Source: an uncultured Clostridia bacterium
Lineage (GTDB): Bacteria > Bacillota > Clostridia > Oscillospirales > Ruminococcaceae
Assembly (NCBI GenBank): GCA_947588775.1
Contig: CANPZQ010000039.1
Span: 1 to 14,006, forward strand
Direction of reading: 5' to 3'
Length of the DNA stretch: 14,006 nucleotides
Shown: positions 13,721 to 14,006 of the stretch, piece by piece
How the letters are laid out: the number at the start of each line of letters is the position of its first letter
Numbering within the stretch: position 1 is the stretch's first letter
Program-made: the position numbers and the translations under genes
Notes under the pieces: model-generated
The model's input: only the letters and a program-made list of their open reading frames with translations
What the model was told of the DNA's origin: nothing
Database searches by the model: none

Positions 13721-13730
13721 TTCATGTTTC

Positions 13731-14006
13731 CTACATCACTCTCTCCAAGCTCGGCACCTCGCTGAGGTAAATTCTCCGCGCGGCGGCGCGCAAAGCTTCG
13801 CATTCCGCGGTGAACTCGTCGCAGCCGGCCTCGCGCATCGGCTCAAGGCGGGCAATCGTCACCGACATTTCGGCGAGATAGTCGTCGTTTACCAAAAGCC
13901 GCAACGGCCGCGCGTAGTCATGCTCAAAAAAATTTTGAAGCTCCGAGATTTTTGCGCCGACGTCCCCGCCGCCCTCATATGCGTCGACAACCGCCTCAAT
14001 TTTCCC
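13731..14006 (-). CDS. C-terminal 91 residues of a DUF4363-like protein (5' end outside window)
   Basis: Open from the window edge (14006) to TAG at 13733-13731. The reading begins GKIEAVVDAYEGGGDVG and ends YLSEVPSLERVM. It is highly helical: helices with LQNFFEHDYARPLRLLVN, then DDYLAEMSVTIARLEPM, then ECEALRAAARRIYLSEVPSLERVM. The pattern of a short W/F-containing helix, a (N/H)-x-x-L-x-E-(I/M)-x-x-(S/T)-(I/L)-A-R-L helix and a final PSL...(I/V)(L/M) end resembles DUF4363 proteins, small N-terminally anchored proteins of Clostridia with unknown role. The N terminus that would show the anchor is missing. Coding is supported by uninterrupted frame and codon use like its neighbours; the family call is tentative. 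Confidence 0.6.
   Translation of the reverse strand, partial: GKIEAVVDAYEGGGDVGAKISELQNFFEHDYARPLRLLVNDDYLAEMSVTIARLEPMREAGCDEFTAECEALRAAARRIYLSEVPSLERVM

Overview
The window looks like chromosomal DNA from a GC-rich, probably uncultured member of the Clostridia (Bacillota). The evidence is textbook sigma-A promoters (TTGACA or TTGCAT, 16-17 bp spacer, TATAAT), strong AAAGGAGG-type ribosome binding sites, a tRNA with an encoded CCA end, a SipW-like S26 family protein, NrdR, a DUF1015 protein and short U-tract terminators. No phage, transposase, CRISPR or plasmid genes are visible. Nothing in the sequence names the species.

Layout: tRNA-Thr(CGU) reads leftward from its own promoter, divergent from a two-helix SipW-like signal-peptidase homologue (303-1532) that lacks the expected catalytic Ser and His. 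secA follows (2250-4982) with a near-perfect promoter, then a DUF1015 protein (5504-6730). A two-gene unit encodes a papain-fold (YiiX-like) protein and a HAD phosphatase (7126-8405). galM lies on the minus strand (8523-9578), divergent from a large secreted fibronectin-III-like protein (9843-12197). nrdR (12603-13046, minus) converges on that gene. The left end of a minus-strand gene resembling DUF4363 (13731-14006) closes the window.

The most unusual content is between the genes. Five long intergenic gaps (1533-2249, 4983-5503, 6731-7125, 12198-12602, 13047-13730) each hold exactly two copies of an 80-90 bp element. An element is a perfect or near-perfect 14-19 bp inverted repeat enclosing a roughly 50-nt loop, and the loop contains a four- or five-run G-quadruplex motif of the type GGGTGGGCGGGCGGG. 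There are ten elements, nine with an intact G4 motif and one where it has become a run of 17 C. Stems differ between copies but stay paired. The elements fall into two sub-families (called C and D here) that share the G4 core. They are mixed with three further repeated modules: A (TTCTGA-rich), B (three-tier nested hairpin) and E (CTCTAAC iterations). The two copies of the A-B-C composite flank secA in opposite orientation. All ten lie on the 3' side of at least one gene; the two divergent-promoter gaps have none. I do not recognise this family.

The genes do not form one pathway. secA and the signal-peptidase-like protein share a protein-export theme, and the Fn3 protein is a likely export client, but each has its own promoter.
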